Positions 54,613-63,899 of a stretch of 64,000 bases of DNA are shown here, piece by piece. Source of the DNA: Pseudomonas frederiksbergensis (GTDB lineage Bacteria; Pseudomonadota; Gammaproteobacteria; Pseudomonadales; Pseudomonadaceae); assembly GCF_001952935.1 (NCBI RefSeq), contig NZ_CP018319.1:3678001-3742000 (forward strand), read 5' to 3'. Position numbers and translations under genes: made by a program. Each line of letters begins with the position of its first letter. The first letter of the stretch is position 1. The notes under the pieces were generated by a model, which was not told the DNA's origin, did not search any database, and saw only the letters and a program-made list of their open reading frames with translations.

Positions 54613-54990
54613 TTAGACAGTTTTCCAGGTGATTTCTTCTTCACCATCGGCGCTGATGCGCATCCAGCGATCCGCTGTCTCTTCACCTTCTTCCTCGACC
54701 CAGCTACCCGGTGCGCAACGCACTTCGACGTTCAGCGCGGCAAACGCTGCGCGGGCGCAGGCGATGTCGTCTTCCCACGGGGTCTGGTCGCTGTCCAGGA
54801 ACAGGCTGTTCCATTTGCCCACGGCTTTCGGCAGCCAGGTGACCGACACATTGCCGGCCTTGCACTTGTAGGTCTGGCCTTTCTGGACCCAGTCGGTGCA
54901 TGGGCCCAAAGCAGTGCCGAGCCAGGCCGCGACGGCCTTGTAGTCGACGTCGGCGTCTTTCAGGTAAATCTCGATATCGGGTTGGCGCAT
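54613..54990 (-). CDS. Conserved hypothetical protein
   Basis: A 125-residue acidic protein starting MRQPDIEIYLKDADVDYKAV. It contains three cysteines (GPCTDW, YKCKAG, EVRCAPG) and several conserved-looking tryptophans. No signal peptide or membrane helix is seen. The ATG at 54990 follows GAGG at 6 nt; a 24-residue upstream extension lacks this. It lies between the cold-shock and rlmA genes. I recall a hypothetical gene in the corresponding place in P. aeruginosa. Function is unknown. Confidence 0.72.
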   Translation of the reverse strand: MRQPDIEIYLKDADVDYKAVAAWLGTALGPCTDWVQKGQTYKCKAGNVSVTWLPKAVGKWNSLFLDSDQTPWEDDIACARAAFAALNVEVRCAPGSWVEEEGEETADRWMRISADGEEEITWKTV

Positions 54991-55073
54991 GGATGTCCTC
55001 ACTGCGGGTCTGAAAAATCCATTCGCGGATTTAGCCGGCCTAGGGCAAATGCCGAAGACCAAAAAATAGAAAA

Positions 55074-55883
55074 TTATTGAAGTACGAAGTAATCGTAGCG
55101 CATCGATACAGTGACCTCGAACGGCTCGACCTGTTCGATGACCGCCGCCCGGCGTTCAGCACTGGCGCGCCAGCCGTGGGGTGTCATGGCCAACAGGTTT
55201 GCACGGTCCTGACCCTTTTCCAGCGTCAGTTTGAACTCCAGGGTTTCACTGTGTTGCAGCGTCATGCCTTCAGGCACCAAAGCCAGATGCTTGTCGTCGG
55301 TGTATTCACGCACTTCGTCGTACAGACGCTCGCGCAATTCCATCAGATGGCCGCTGGTCGGCCCGACTTTCATCAAGCCGCCGCCGGGGCTGAGCAGGCG
55401 TTTGGCTTCCTCCCAGTCCAGCGGGCTGAACACGCTGGCGAGAAACTGGCAGCTGCCGGAGGCCAACGGTACCCGCGCCATGCTGGCGATCAACCACGTC
55501 AGTTGCGGGTTGCGTTTGCAGGCACGTTTGACCGCTTCCCGGGAGATGTCCAGCGCGTAACCGTCGGCATTCGGCAAAGCCTCGGCGATTTGCGCGGTGT
55601 AGTAACCCTCGCCACAACCGATGTCCAGCCAGCGCTGCGGTGCGTATTGCGCTGCCAGTTCAGCCAGACGCTTGGCCACCGGCGCGTAATGGCCGGCATT
55701 CAAAAAATCGCGGCGGGCCTCGACCATCGCCAGGTTATCCCCAGGGTCGCGGCTGTTCTTGTGCTGCACCGGCAACAGGTTCAGGTAACCCTGGCGCGCA
55801 CGGTCGAAACGATGCCCGGCGGGGCAGGCCACGCCGTTGTCCACCGCGTTAAGCGGTTCGCTGCAGATCGGGCAGGCGAGCAT
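55074..55883 (-). CDS. rlmA: RlmA-type 23S rRNA guanine-N1 methyltransferase
   Basis: A 269-residue methyltransferase of the RlmA(I)/RrmA family, which methylates a guanine (G745 in E. coli) of 23S rRNA. A zinc-binding N-terminus has CPIC at residues 4-7 and CPAGHRFD at 20-27. The SAM site is WLDIGCGEGYYTAQIAEALP near 88, and the later ALDISREAVKRA contacts the ligand. Gram-negative rather than antibiotic-producer type is assumed. Its ATG overlaps the dapE stop by one base, so dapE-rlmA are cotranscribed. Confidence 0.9.
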   Translation of the reverse strand: MLACPICSEPLNAVDNGVACPAGHRFDRARQGYLNLLPVQHKNSRDPGDNLAMVEARRDFLNAGHYAPVAKRLAELAAQYAPQRWLDIGCGEGYYTAQIAEALPNADGYALDISREAVKRACKRNPQLTWLIASMARVPLASGSCQFLASVFSPLDWEEAKRLLSPGGGLMKVGPTSGHLMELRERLYDEVREYTDDKHLALVPEGMTLQHSETLEFKLTLEKGQDRANLLAMTPHGWRASAERRAAVIEQVEPFEVTVSMRYDYFVLQ

Positions 55884-57034
55884 CAGGCGAGCAACTTGAT
55901 CAGGGTCTGGTAGTAGATTTCGGTCAGCACATCGAGGTCGGCAGCCAGCACGCGCTCGTTGACCTGATGGATCGTCGCGTTGACCGGGCCCAGTTCAACC
56001 ACCTGCGTACCCATGGTCGCGATGAAGCGCCCGTCGGAGGTGCCGCCACTGGTGGAAGCTTTGGTTTCGCGCCCGGTGATGTCCTTGATGCTCGACGCCA
56101 CGGCATCCAGCAATGCCCCCGGTTCGGTGAGGAACGGCAGGCCGGACAGCGCCCAGTCGATGTGCCAGTCCAGGCCATGCTTGTCGAGGATGTCGGCGAC
56201 GCGTTTTTGCAGGCCTTCAACCGTGGATTCGGTGGAGAAGCGGAAGTTGAACACCGCCACCAGGTCGCCCGGGATCACGTTGGTCGCGCCAGTGCCGGAA
56301 TTCACGTTGGAGATCTGGAAGCTGGTCGGCGGGAAGAAATCGTTGCCGTGGTCCCAGTGCTCGGCGGCCAGTTCGGCCAACGCCGGGGCCGCGAGGTGGA
56401 TCGGGTTCTTCGCCAGATGCGGATACGCCACGTGACCCTGCACGCCGCGCACGGTCAATTTGGCGCCAAGGGAGCCGCGACGGCCGTTCTTGACCACATC
56501 GCCCACCAGGGTGGTGCTCGACGGTTCGCCGACGATGCACCAGTCCAGACGCTCCTTGCGGGCGGCAAGGCGTTCGATCACCGCTTTGGTGCCGTGGTGC
56601 GCCGGGCCTTCTTCGTCGCTGGTGATCAGGAAAGCGACCTTGCCCTTGTGATCCGGGTAGTCGGTGACGAAACGCTCGGCCGCCACGGTCATGGACGCGA
56701 GGCTGCCTTTCATGTCCGCCGCGCCACGGCCGCAGAGCATGCCGTGTTCATCGATCACCGCGTTGAACGGGTCGATCTGCCAGGCGGTCACTGGGCCGGT
56801 CGGCACCACGTCGGTGTGGCCGGCGAAGCACAGCACCGGGCCGTCGTGTTTACCGTGGGTCGCCCAGAAGTTATCCACATCTTCGATGCGCATTGGCTCG
56901 AGCGCAAAACCGGCATCGCCCAGGCGCTGCATCATCTGCTTCTGGCAATCGGCGTCGACCGGCGTCACGGACGGACGGCGGATCAGGTCGATGGCGAGTT
57001 GAAGGGTCGGCGAAAGGTCGGCGTGGGCCGTCAT
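55883..57034 (-). CDS. dapE: Succinyl-diaminopimelate desuccinylase
   Basis: A 383-residue dinuclear zinc hydrolase that converts N-succinyl-LL-diaminopimelate to LL-diaminopimelate for lysine and peptidoglycan. Metal-site motifs are [13 protein letters not shown] near 66, [12 protein letters not shown] near 97 and [12 protein letters not shown] near 130; the dimerisation insert sits at about 180-290. The ATG at 57034 follows CGGAG at 7 nt; ten upstream codons are rejected. dapD, the preceding pathway step but one, lies 6 kb away in this window in a separate transcript. Confidence 0.96.
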   Translation of the reverse strand: MTAHADLSPTLQLAIDLIRRPSVTPVDADCQKQMMQRLGDAGFALEPMRIEDVDNFWATHGKHDGPVLCFAGHTDVVPTGPVTAWQIDPFNAVIDEHGMLCGRGAADMKGSLASMTVAAERFVTDYPDHKGKVAFLITSDEEGPAHHGTKAVIERLAARKERLDWCIVGEPSSTTLVGDVVKNGRRGSLGAKLTVRGVQGHVAYPHLAKNPIHLAAPALAELAAEHWDHGNDFFPPTSFQISNVNSGTGATNVIPGDLVAVFNFRFSTESTVEGLQKRVADILDKHGLDWHIDWALSGLPFLTEPGALLDAVASSIKDITGRETKASTSGGTSDGRFIATMGTQVVELGPVNATIHQVNERVLAADLDVLTEIYYQTLIKLLA

Positions 57035-57070
57035 GGAAAACTCCGGAAGCTTGAAATTGGGCATGGGCTA

Positions 57071-57160
57071 TGTGGGAGCGGGCTTGCTCGCGAATGCGGT
57101 GTGTCAGTCAGCATAAAAGTTGATTGTTACACCGCATTCGCGAGCAAGCCCGCTCCCACA
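57071..57160. repeat. REP/REPIN doublet
   Basis: TGTGGGAGCGGGCTTGCTCG and its exact complement bound an element 90 bp long, the same length as at 54506. The loop shares GTGTGTCAGTC with that copy but has diverged on its right side. Confidence 0.92.
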
Positions 57161-57229
57161 GGTTTTGAGTACGGTCAGAAAGACCGTATATCACGCCAAG
57201 CCCTGCAAAATGGCGGTTATCTTAAAGCA

Positions 57230-57254
57230 AAACGGCGGCCATTGGCCGCCGTTT
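57230..57254. terminator. Terminator of ndvB
   Basis: AAACGGCGGCC and GGCCGCCGTTT pair perfectly around a 3-nt loop, 17 bp after the ndvB stop on the minus strand. A-rich flanks become a U-tract in that direction. Confidence 0.82.
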
Positions 57255-57271
57255 AGTGCATCTGGAACGAT

Positions 57272-59863
57272 TTAGACCGCCGGAGCCGTCTCGCCCTCGA
57301 CCGCCGGTTTCGGCAGCGAAGACAAGAACGCCATGATCAGCGCCGCCAGGTACGGCAGCGACTGCACCAGCAACATGGTCACCCAGAAGCGCATGTCGTT
57401 GCTCGGCAGGCCGTTCACCAGGAAAATCCCCAGCGCCGCGCTCCACAGCAGCAGCATGATGAACATTTCTTCGCGAGCCTCCGAAATCGCCACCCAGAAG
57501 CCGTGGTTATCGGCGTTTTTCGGGGTGCGGAAGAACGGAATGCTGCTGGTGAAGAAGCCGTACAGCACCGCTTTGGCGATGGTGTGCGACAACGCCAGGC
57601 CGGCCAGCGCCGCGCAGAACGCATCCTTCAGGTTCACGCCAACGGCGCGACGGTAAAGGAAGATGATCTTGCCCACCTTGAACACGAACAGCGCCAAGGG
57701 CGGGATCGCGAAAATCAGCAACGGTGGATCGACCCGTTGCGGCACGATGATCATCGCCGCCGACCACAACAGGGCGCCGACGGTGAAGAAGATGTTCATG
57801 CCATCCGCCACCCACGGCAACCAGCCCGCGAGGAAATGGTAACGCTGGCCACGGGTCAGTTCGGTGTCCTTGCCGCGCAGCAGGCTGGCGGTGTGACGCT
57901 TGATGATCTGAATCGCACCGTAAGCCCAGCGGAAACGCTGTTTCTTGAAGTCGATAAAGGTATCGGGCATCAGGCCTTTGCCGTAGCTGGTGTGGTAATA
58001 CGCCGCTGACAAGCCTTTTTCGAACACGCGCAGACCCAACTCGGCGTCTTCACAGATGCACCAGTCGGCCCAGCCCAGTTCCTCGAGCACCGAGCGTCGG
58101 GTCATGGTCATGGTGCCGTGCTGAATGATCGCGTCACGGTCGTTACGGGTGACCATGCCGATGTGGAAGAAACCTTTGTATTCCGCGTAGCAGAGCTTCT
58201 TGAAGGTGCTTTCGTTCTGGTCGCGGTAATCCTGTGGCGACTGCACTACGGCGATTTTCGGGTCGGCGAAGTGCGGCACCATGTGCTTGAGCCAGTTCGG
58301 GTCGACGCAGTAGTCCGAGTCGATCACCGCAATGACTTCGGCATCCTTGGCAGTGTGCGGAATCAGGTAATTCAGCGCGCCACCCTTGAAGCCGGCCAAT
58401 GGCGCGACGTGGAAGAACTTGAAGCGCGGGCCGAGGGTTTCGCAATAGTCGCGCACCGGTTCCCAGACCGCCGGGTCCTTGGTGTTGTTGTCGATGATCA
58501 GGACTTCGAAGTCCGGATAGTCGAGGTTGGCCAGGGCGTTGAGGGTCTGTTTGACCATCTCCGGCGGCTCGTTGTAGCAAGGTACGTGAATCGATACTTT
58601 CGGTCGGTAGTCCGAATCGCCGACCACCGGCAGGAATTCGCGCCGGCGTTTGTGGGTCCAGACCGCTTCGGCGAGTTCATGGGCCTCGGTCAGCAGCACG
58701 ATAAACACCCCGAGTGCGCCGAGGGCAAGCAAGAAGCCCACCGTCAGGCTGAACCAGGTGCTGTATTGCTGGCTGTAGTCGTAACCGATCCACACCAGCA
58801 CCGAACCACAGAGGAACGCGATGAAGGTCAGGAAGGTGCGGCCACGCTGACGCAAGGCCGAGCCGTCGATCATCAGCAGGGTCAGGGACAGCAATGCCAA
58901 CACTACCGAACCGATGGCCAGCACGCGCCATTGCGGGATCGCGACGACCGGGCCTTCAAAGTTGAATTTCTGCTGGCGTGCGGCGTTGAACACGCCCCAG
59001 TAAGCGCCCACGGAACCTTCGTCACTGGCCTTCCACGGCTGGTCAAAGGCTTCGATCACGAAGTAGTTGAAGCCCTGGCGATTGAGCTTGTTGACCAAGG
59101 TCCGCAGATAAATCGCCTGGTCTGCCGGCGACGCGTCGGCGCCACCGCGCATACGGCCGTTGCTCGGCCAGCCGACTTCCGACAGCAGCAGCGGTTTTTT
59201 CGGGAACATCTTTTTCAGGTCGCGGGCGCGGTCGAGGACGAACTGTCCGGACTGCTCCATCGGCACATGTTCCCAGTACGGCAGGACGTGGGCGGCGATC
59301 AGGTCGACGTGCTTGGCCAGGCTCGGGTTATCTTTCCAGATGTGCCATTGCTCGGAGGTCGTCACCGGTACTTTCACGGCCGCGCGGACGCGATCAAGGA
59401 TCACGCTCAGTTCGGCGGCGGTAATTTCCTTACGAAAAATTGCCTCGTTACCGACCACTACACGAACCACGCTACGGGAGGTCTTGGCCAGGTCGATGGC
59501 GCGCAGGATTTCACGCTCGTTGCGTTCAAGGTCCGGGCTGATCCAGATACCCAGCGTCACGCGCAAACCGAACTCTTCGGCGAGCCTGGGAATATCACCC
59601 AGGCTGCCATCGACCGAGTAAGTACGGATGTTGTCCGTCAGCTTGCTCATGATCTCCAGATCGCGACGCATTTCATCGTCGGTCGGGTATTGCTCTTTTT
59701 GCGGGTACTGCCCTTGCTGGAACGGCGAGTACGAAAAGCCGGAGATCTGTTCAGGCCAGTTGGGGGCGGTGACCGGGCGATTGATCAGCGCCCAGAAGCC
59801 GGTAAACAAGGCTGCGATGGCGAGCACCACGACCAGGTTGAGTCCAAATTTACGCGATGACAT
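57272..59863 (-). CDS. ndvB: NdvB-like cyclic beta-1,3-glucan synthase (GH17-like + GT2)
   Basis: An 863-residue membrane protein. After a membrane helix at 8-27 comes a GH17-like domain (about 35-310: TYSVDGSLGDIPRLAEEFGL, VVVGNEAIFRKE, LLLSEVGWPSNG with the glutamates of glucanases). Several membrane helices (about 325-405) lead to a GT2 domain at 430-690 with VIDSDYCVDP, CEDAELGLRV and the QRFRW polymerase motif, then more helices. P. aeruginosa NdvB has the same layout and almost the same length; it makes periplasmic beta-1,3-glucans tied to biofilm antibiotic tolerance. It stands alone between dapE and tcdA. Confidence 0.88.
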   Translation of the reverse strand: MSSRKFGLNLVVVLAIAALFTGFWALINRPVTAPNWPEQISGFSYSPFQQGQYPQKEQYPTDDEMRRDLEIMSKLTDNIRTYSVDGSLGDIPRLAEEFGLRVTLGIWISPDLERNEREILRAIDLAKTSRSVVRVVVGNEAIFRKEITAAELSVILDRVRAAVKVPVTTSEQWHIWKDNPSLAKHVDLIAAHVLPYWEHVPMEQSGQFVLDRARDLKKMFPKKPLLLSEVGWPSNGRMRGGADASPADQAIYLRTLVNKLNRQGFNYFVIEAFDQPWKASDEGSVGAYWGVFNAARQQKFNFEGPVVAIPQWRVLAIGSVVLALLSLTLLMIDGSALRQRGRTFLTFIAFLCGSVLVWIGYDYSQQYSTWFSLTVGFLLALGALGVFIVLLTEAHELAEAVWTHKRRREFLPVVGDSDYRPKVSIHVPCYNEPPEMVKQTLNALANLDYPDFEVLIIDNNTKDPAVWEPVRDYCETLGPRFKFFHVAPLAGFKGGALNYLIPHTAKDAEVIAVIDSDYCVDPNWLKHMVPHFADPKIAVVQSPQDYRDQNESTFKKLCYAEYKGFFHIGMVTRNDRDAIIQHGTMTMTRRSVLEELGWADWCICEDAELGLRVFEKGLSAAYYHTSYGKGLMPDTFIDFKKQRFRWAYGAIQIIKRHTASLLRGKDTELTRGQRYHFLAGWLPWVADGMNIFFTVGALLWSAAMIIVPQRVDPPLLIFAIPPLALFVFKVGKIIFLYRRAVGVNLKDAFCAALAGLALSHTIAKAVLYGFFTSSIPFFRTPKNADNHGFWVAISEAREEMFIMLLLWSAALGIFLVNGLPSNDMRFWVTMLLVQSLPYLAALIMAFLSSLPKPAVEGETAPAV

Positions 59864-60151
59864 AGCTATTTGAGGTTCCAGGAGCTGCTGAACGAAGGAA
59901 CGGTCGGCGGCCGATTGCCAAGAGGCTGGGGGCGCGCATCCTACACCGGGCGTTCACTGACCGTACAGCGGACAGGGAAAGGCCGGACGTTGGGCAATCC
60001 AAGTCGACTTAAGTTCTTTGACCTGGGCGCTGCAGCTCAATTCCAATAAATTTGTCGTCAATTGAAGCCCTCAAGACTGCCGTCCATAGCCCAAAGGTGC
60101 TCTTGCCCGCTGACGGCCCTATAATGCGCGCCGGTTTTTGGGGTAATGGTC

Positions 60152-60961
60152 ATGAGTACAGAAGATCCGCGGTTTGCAGGCATCGCCCGTTTGTATGGCA
60201 TCGAAGGCCTGGAGCGTTTGCGCGCGGCCCATGTGGCGATCGTCGGCGTCGGTGGCGTCGGTTCCTGGGCGGCTGAAGCCGTCGCCCGTTGTGGCGTGGG
60301 CGAGATTTCGCTGTTTGACCTGGATGACGTTTGCGTCAGCAACGCCAACCGTCAGTTGCATGCGCTGGACAGCACCGTCGGCAAACCCAAGGTCGAGGTA
60401 ATGGCCGAGCGCCTGCGCGGGATCAACCCGGACTGCACCGTGCATGCGGTGGCGGACTTCGTCACCCGGGAAACCATGGCCGAGTACATCACGCCGAACA
60501 TCGACTGCGTGATCGATTGCATCGACAGCGTGAATGCCAAGGCGGCGCTGATCGCCTGGTGCAAGCGCCGCAAGATCCAGATCATCACCACTGGTGGTGC
60601 GGGCGGGCAGATCGATCCGACGCTGATTCAGGTGTGCGATTTGAACCGGACCTTCAATGATCCGTTGGCTTCGAAAGTGCGCTCGACCTTGCGCCGCGAT
60701 TACAACTTCTCACGCACCGTCACCCGCCACTACAGCGTGCCGTGTGTGTTTTCCACCGAACAACTGCGCTACCCGAAACCGGATGGCAGCATTTGCTTGC
60801 AGAAGAGTTTTGTCGGTGACGGCGTGAAGCTCGACTGTGCCGGCGGGTTCGGTGCGGTGATGATGGTGACGGCGACGTTTGGCATGGTCGCGGCGACCAA
60901 GGCTGTGGATAAGATTGTTGCCGGGGTACGTCGCCCCGCCGATCGCATCAAACCGGCCTAA
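60152..60961 (+). CDS. tcdA: TcdA (CsdL), tRNA ct6A dehydratase
   Basis: A 269-residue E1-like enzyme that cyclises t6A37 of tRNAs to ct6A, using ATP and the CsdA-CsdE sulfur relay. The nucleotide-binding VAIVGVGGVGSWAAEAVARC, the DDVCVSNANRQ segment and CIDSVNAKAALIAWC fit the ThiF/MoeB fold. The start at 60152 is chosen because GGGG sits at normal distance; an ATG two codons earlier would be too close to it. TATAAT at 60120-60125 is a possible -10 box. It converges on csdE-csdA, its partner genes, and pairs with tsaB elsewhere in the window (t6A formation). Confidence 0.93.
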   Translation: MSTEDPRFAGIARLYGIEGLERLRAAHVAIVGVGGVGSWAAEAVARCGVGEISLFDLDDVCVSNANRQLHALDSTVGKPKVEVMAERLRGINPDCTVHAVADFVTRETMAEYITPNIDCVIDCIDSVNAKAALIAWCKRRKIQIITTGGAGGQIDPTLIQVCDLNRTFNDPLASKVRSTLRRDYNFSRTVTRHYSVPCVFSTEQLRYPKPDGSICLQKSFVGDGVKLDCAGGFGAVMMVTATFGMVAATKAVDKIVAGVRRPADRIKPA

Positions 60962-60964
60962 CCT

Positions 60965-61077
60965 GATCGTTCCCACGCTCTGCGTGGGAATGCAGCCCGG
61001 GACGCTCCGCGTCCCTTTCAGGAGCTGGAACGCGGAGCGTCCCTTGAGGCATTCCCACGCAGAGCGTGGGAACGATC
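60965..61077. repeat. GATCGTTCCC-type palindromic repeat
   Basis: A 113-bp copy of the four-hairpin element, the same length as at 10465. Its second hairpin has stem GGGACG..CGTCCC where the 10465 copy has GTGACG..CGTCAC, a paired change. It starts 3 bp after the tcdA stop and ends 2 bp before the csdE stop. Confidence 0.9.
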
Positions 61078-61079
61078 GG

Positions 61080-61484
61080 TCAGGCGGCCAGTTCACGCAT
61101 CCGCTGTAGCACGGCATTCAGGCCATTACTGCGCGACGGCGACAGCTGTCTGCTCAGCCCCAACTGATTGAACCAATCCGGCAGATCCACCTGCTGCAAC
61201 TCAACCGCTGACAACCCGTTAACCCGGGCCAGCAGCAACGCCACCAACCCACGAATCAACCGCGCATCGCTGCTCGCGGCAAATTGCCAGTGACCGTCAT
61301 CCAGCGCGCCCATCAGCCACACCTGACTTTCACAGCCATGCACGCGGTTGGCCTCGACTTTATCCACATCGCTCAAGGCGGGCAGACGGTCGCCCCACTG
61401 CATCAACAGCCGCGCCCGTTGTTCCCAACCGGCAGCATTCTGAAAAACCTCCAGCGCCGCAACCGCATCGGCAGGCAAGCTCAT
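61080..61484 (-). CDS. csdE: CsdE/SufE-like sulfur acceptor
   Basis: A 134-residue SufE-family protein that accepts persulfide sulfur from CsdA. The acceptor Cys51 lies in VHGCESQVWL, the family hallmark. E. coli CsdE (147 residues) acts with CsdA and TcdA in the ct6A pathway; the nearby tcdA supports this role over SufE of iron-sulfur assembly. Its ATG overlaps the csdA stop by 4 nt, so the two are coupled. Confidence 0.9.
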   Translation of the reverse strand: MSLPADAVAALEVFQNAAGWEQRARLLMQWGDRLPALSDVDKVEANRVHGCESQVWLMGALDDGHWQFAASSDARLIRGLVALLLARVNGLSAVELQQVDLPDWFNQLGLSRQLSPSRSNGLNAVLQRMRELAA

Positions 61485-62686
61485 CGCAACAACTCCAGCG
61501 CCTGATCCAGCGCTTCAAAGAACCGTTCCAGATCTTCGGAATCGTTGTACAGCGCCAACGACACCCGAATCGCCCCGGCCAATTCAAAGCTTTTCAGCAA
61601 CGGCATGGCGCAGTGATGGCCGGCGCGCACCGCGATCCCCTGTTCGGTCAGCAAATGCGCCAAATCGGAGTTATGCACACCCTCGACGACAAAACTGGCC
61701 AGCGCCAGTTGCGGCTTGCCCAGCAATCGAATGCCGTTGCGCGCTTCAAGGCCTTTGAGTAAATAGTCATGCAGCGCTGCTTCATGGGCGGACACGGCGT
61801 CCTGATCGAGCCCCGCAAGATAATCCAGCGTCGCCCCCAACCCAATCACCCCGGCAATCGGCGGCGTACCTGCCTCAAAACCCAGTGGCGCCGGGCGGAA
61901 CCGTGCGCTGTGGTAATCGGCATCCAGCACCATTTCACCGCCGAACTGCCAATGGCGCAGCTGCTCAAGCGATTCATTGCGACCGAACAGCACGCCCAGT
62001 CCATCGGGGCCGTAGAGCTTGTGGCTGGAAAACACATAGAAGTCGCAACCCAACGCCTGCACGTCATGCCGGCCATGAACTACGCCTTGGGCGCCATCGA
62101 CCACGGTCAGCGCGTTATGCGCCTTGGCCATCGTCAAGAGGGCGGGCAACGGCTGCCAGGCACCGAGCACGTTGGACAGCTGACTGACCGCCAGCAAGCG
62201 GGTTCGCGGACCGATCAACTGCGCGGCGGCTTCAAGGTCGATCAAACCGTCGGCGTCCAGAGGCAGGATCACCAGCTTCAGGTCGCGACGCTGGGTCAGT
62301 TGCTGCCATGGCAACAGGTTGGCGTGATGCTCCAGGGCGCTGATGACTACTTCATCGCCCGGATTGAAAAGATGTTCCAGGCCATAAGCCAGGAGGTTCA
62401 GCGCAGACGTTGCGCCGTGGGTAAAGACAATCTGCCCGCAATCGCCGGCATTGAGCCAATGGGCGACTTTGCTGCGGCTGGCCTCGAACGCCTGGGTGGC
62501 GTGGGCGCCGGGCAGATGCTGCGCCCGATGCACGTTGGCCGCGCCGTTGGCGTAGTAATGCGCCAGGGCATCCAGCAAGGCTTGAGGTTTTTGCGTGGTG
62601 GCGGCGTTGTCCAGATAGGTCTGGTCTTGCCGTTGCAATGCGGCGATGGCCGGAAAATCGGCGCGCCAGGGAGAAGGAATCATCAT
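61481..62686 (-). CDS. csdA: CsdA/SufS-type cysteine desulfurase
   Basis: A 401-residue group II, PLP-dependent cysteine desulfurase that takes sulfur from cysteine and passes it to CsdE. The PLP lysine is Lys223 in SSHKLYGPDG; the persulfide cysteine is Cys359 in RAGHHCAMPL. YLDNAATTQKP near residue 24 is the conserved N-terminal block. Two adjacent ATG codons (62686, 62683) are both possible starts. The operon csdA-csdE is bounded by a REP doublet upstream and the 113-bp repeat downstream. Confidence 0.92.
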   Translation of the reverse strand: MMIPSPWRADFPAIAALQRQDQTYLDNAATTQKPQALLDALAHYYANGAANVHRAQHLPGAHATQAFEASRSKVAHWLNAGDCGQIVFTHGATSALNLLAYGLEHLFNPGDEVVISALEHHANLLPWQQLTQRRDLKLVILPLDADGLIDLEAAAQLIGPRTRLLAVSQLSNVLGAWQPLPALLTMAKAHNALTVVDGAQGVVHGRHDVQALGCDFYVFSSHKLYGPDGLGVLFGRNESLEQLRHWQFGGEMVLDADYHSARFRPAPLGFEAGTPPIAGVIGLGATLDYLAGLDQDAVSAHEAALHDYLLKGLEARNGIRLLGKPQLALASFVVEGVHNSDLAHLLTEQGIAVRAGHHCAMPLLKSFELAGAIRVSLALYNDSEDLERFFEALDQALELLR

Positions 62687-62728
62687 GCTATCGGGCCCTG
62701 TTAAACATGGGCGGGTGTACGCCTGAAC

Positions 62729-62806
62729 CTTGTAGGAGCAAAGCTTGCTCGCGATGCTTTTGGCGGCCTCAAGGGCCCCATCGCGAGCAAGCCTCGCTCC
62801 TACAAG
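62729..62806. repeat. REP/REPIN doublet (CTCCTACAAG variant)
   Basis: CTTGTAGGAGCAAAGCTTGC and its inverted copy bracket a loop with GGCGGCCTCAAGGGCC. It lies between the dapD stop (62832) and the csdA start, which read in the same direction. Confidence 0.88.
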
Positions 62807-62831
62807 TTCAGGTGATCGTTTGACGCTCTGC

Positions 62832-63866
62832 TTAGTTGTGAGCGTGCAGCGCTTCGTTCAGTTCGATGGCCGATTTGTGGGTTTTGCATTCCACGGCACC
62901 GGTCTCCGAATTGCGACGGAACAGCAGGTCAGGCTGACCGGCCAGTTCACGGGCCTTCACGACTTTGACCAGTTTGTTGTTTTCGTCCAGCAGCGCCACT
63001 TTGGTACCAGCGGTCACGTACAGGCCCGACTCAACGGTGTTGCGATCGCCCAACGGAATGCCGATACCGGCGTTCGCGCCGATCAGGCAGCCTTCGCCAA
63101 CCTTGATCACGATGTTGCCGCCGCCCGACAGGGTGCCCATGGTCGAGCAACCGCCGCCCAGGTCCGAACCCTTGCCGACGAATACGCCAGCGGAAACGCG
63201 GCCTTCGATCATGCCCGGGCCTTCGGTGCCGGCGTTGAAGTTGACGAAACCTTCGTGCATCACGGTGGTGCCTTCGCCCACGTAGGCGCCCAGGCGAATA
63301 CGTGCCGCGTCAGCGATACGCACGCCGGCCGGAACCACGTAGTCGGTCATTTTCGGGAACTTGTCCACCGAGAACACTTCCAGCAGCTCGCCACGCAGGC
63401 GGGCTTCCAGTTGATGCTCGGCCAGTTCGGCCAGGTCGATTGCGCCCTGGCTGGTCCATGCCACGTTCGGCAGCAACGGGAACACACCCGCCAGGTTCAG
63501 GCCGTGCGGCTTGACCAGGCGATGGGACAGCAGGTGCAGCTTGAGGTAAGCCTCAGGGGTGGAGGTCAACTGAGCGTCTTCGGCCAGAATGGTCGCGACC
63601 AGCGGCTTGTGGCTCTCGGCCAGACGGGTCAGCAAGGCAGCCTGGGCAGCGTCGACGCTTTTCAGGGCCTCAGCCAGTTGCGAGGCCTGGGCGGTGCTGA
63701 AAGCGATGGCCTGATTGCCGTCGGTGTAGCCCAGGATTGGCGCAATGGCAGCAACCAAATCGGCCGACGGATTGAGCAGTGGCTGAGCGTAAAACACTTC
63801 CAGCCATGCGCCTTGACGGTTTTGAGTGCCGACACCAAAGGCCAGGCTGAACAGGGTAGTGGACAT
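62832..63866 (-). CDS. dapD: Tetrahydrodipicolinate N-succinyltransferase
   Basis: A 344-residue transferase that succinylates tetrahydrodipicolinate in the lysine/diaminopimelate pathway. The length fits the long form found in pseudomonads rather than the 274-residue E. coli type. The C-terminal half shows left-handed beta-helix hexapeptides, for example RIRLGAYVGEGTTVMHEGFV, NAGTEGPGMIEGRVSAGVFV and GEGCLIGANAGIGIPLGDRN. AGAGG is 8 nt before the ATG. The gene lies 33 nt after the ArsC-like gene and likely shares its transcript. Confidence 0.95.
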   Translation of the reverse strand: MSTTLFSLAFGVGTQNRQGAWLEVFYAQPLLNPSADLVAAIAPILGYTDGNQAIAFSTAQASQLAEALKSVDAAQAALLTRLAESHKPLVATILAEDAQLTSTPEAYLKLHLLSHRLVKPHGLNLAGVFPLLPNVAWTSQGAIDLAELAEHQLEARLRGELLEVFSVDKFPKMTDYVVPAGVRIADAARIRLGAYVGEGTTVMHEGFVNFNAGTEGPGMIEGRVSAGVFVGKGSDLGGGCSTMGTLSGGGNIVIKVGEGCLIGANAGIGIPLGDRNTVESGLYVTAGTKVALLDENNKLVKVVKARELAGQPDLLFRRNSETGAVECKTHKSAIELNEALHAHN

Positions 63867-63899
63867 GTTGATACCTCTAACAAAATGGAACGGGCTGCC

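Noticed and set aside
58118..59860. Rightward open frame of 580 codons opposite ndvB
   Set aside because: It mirrors the ndvB frame and has no domain or ribosome site.
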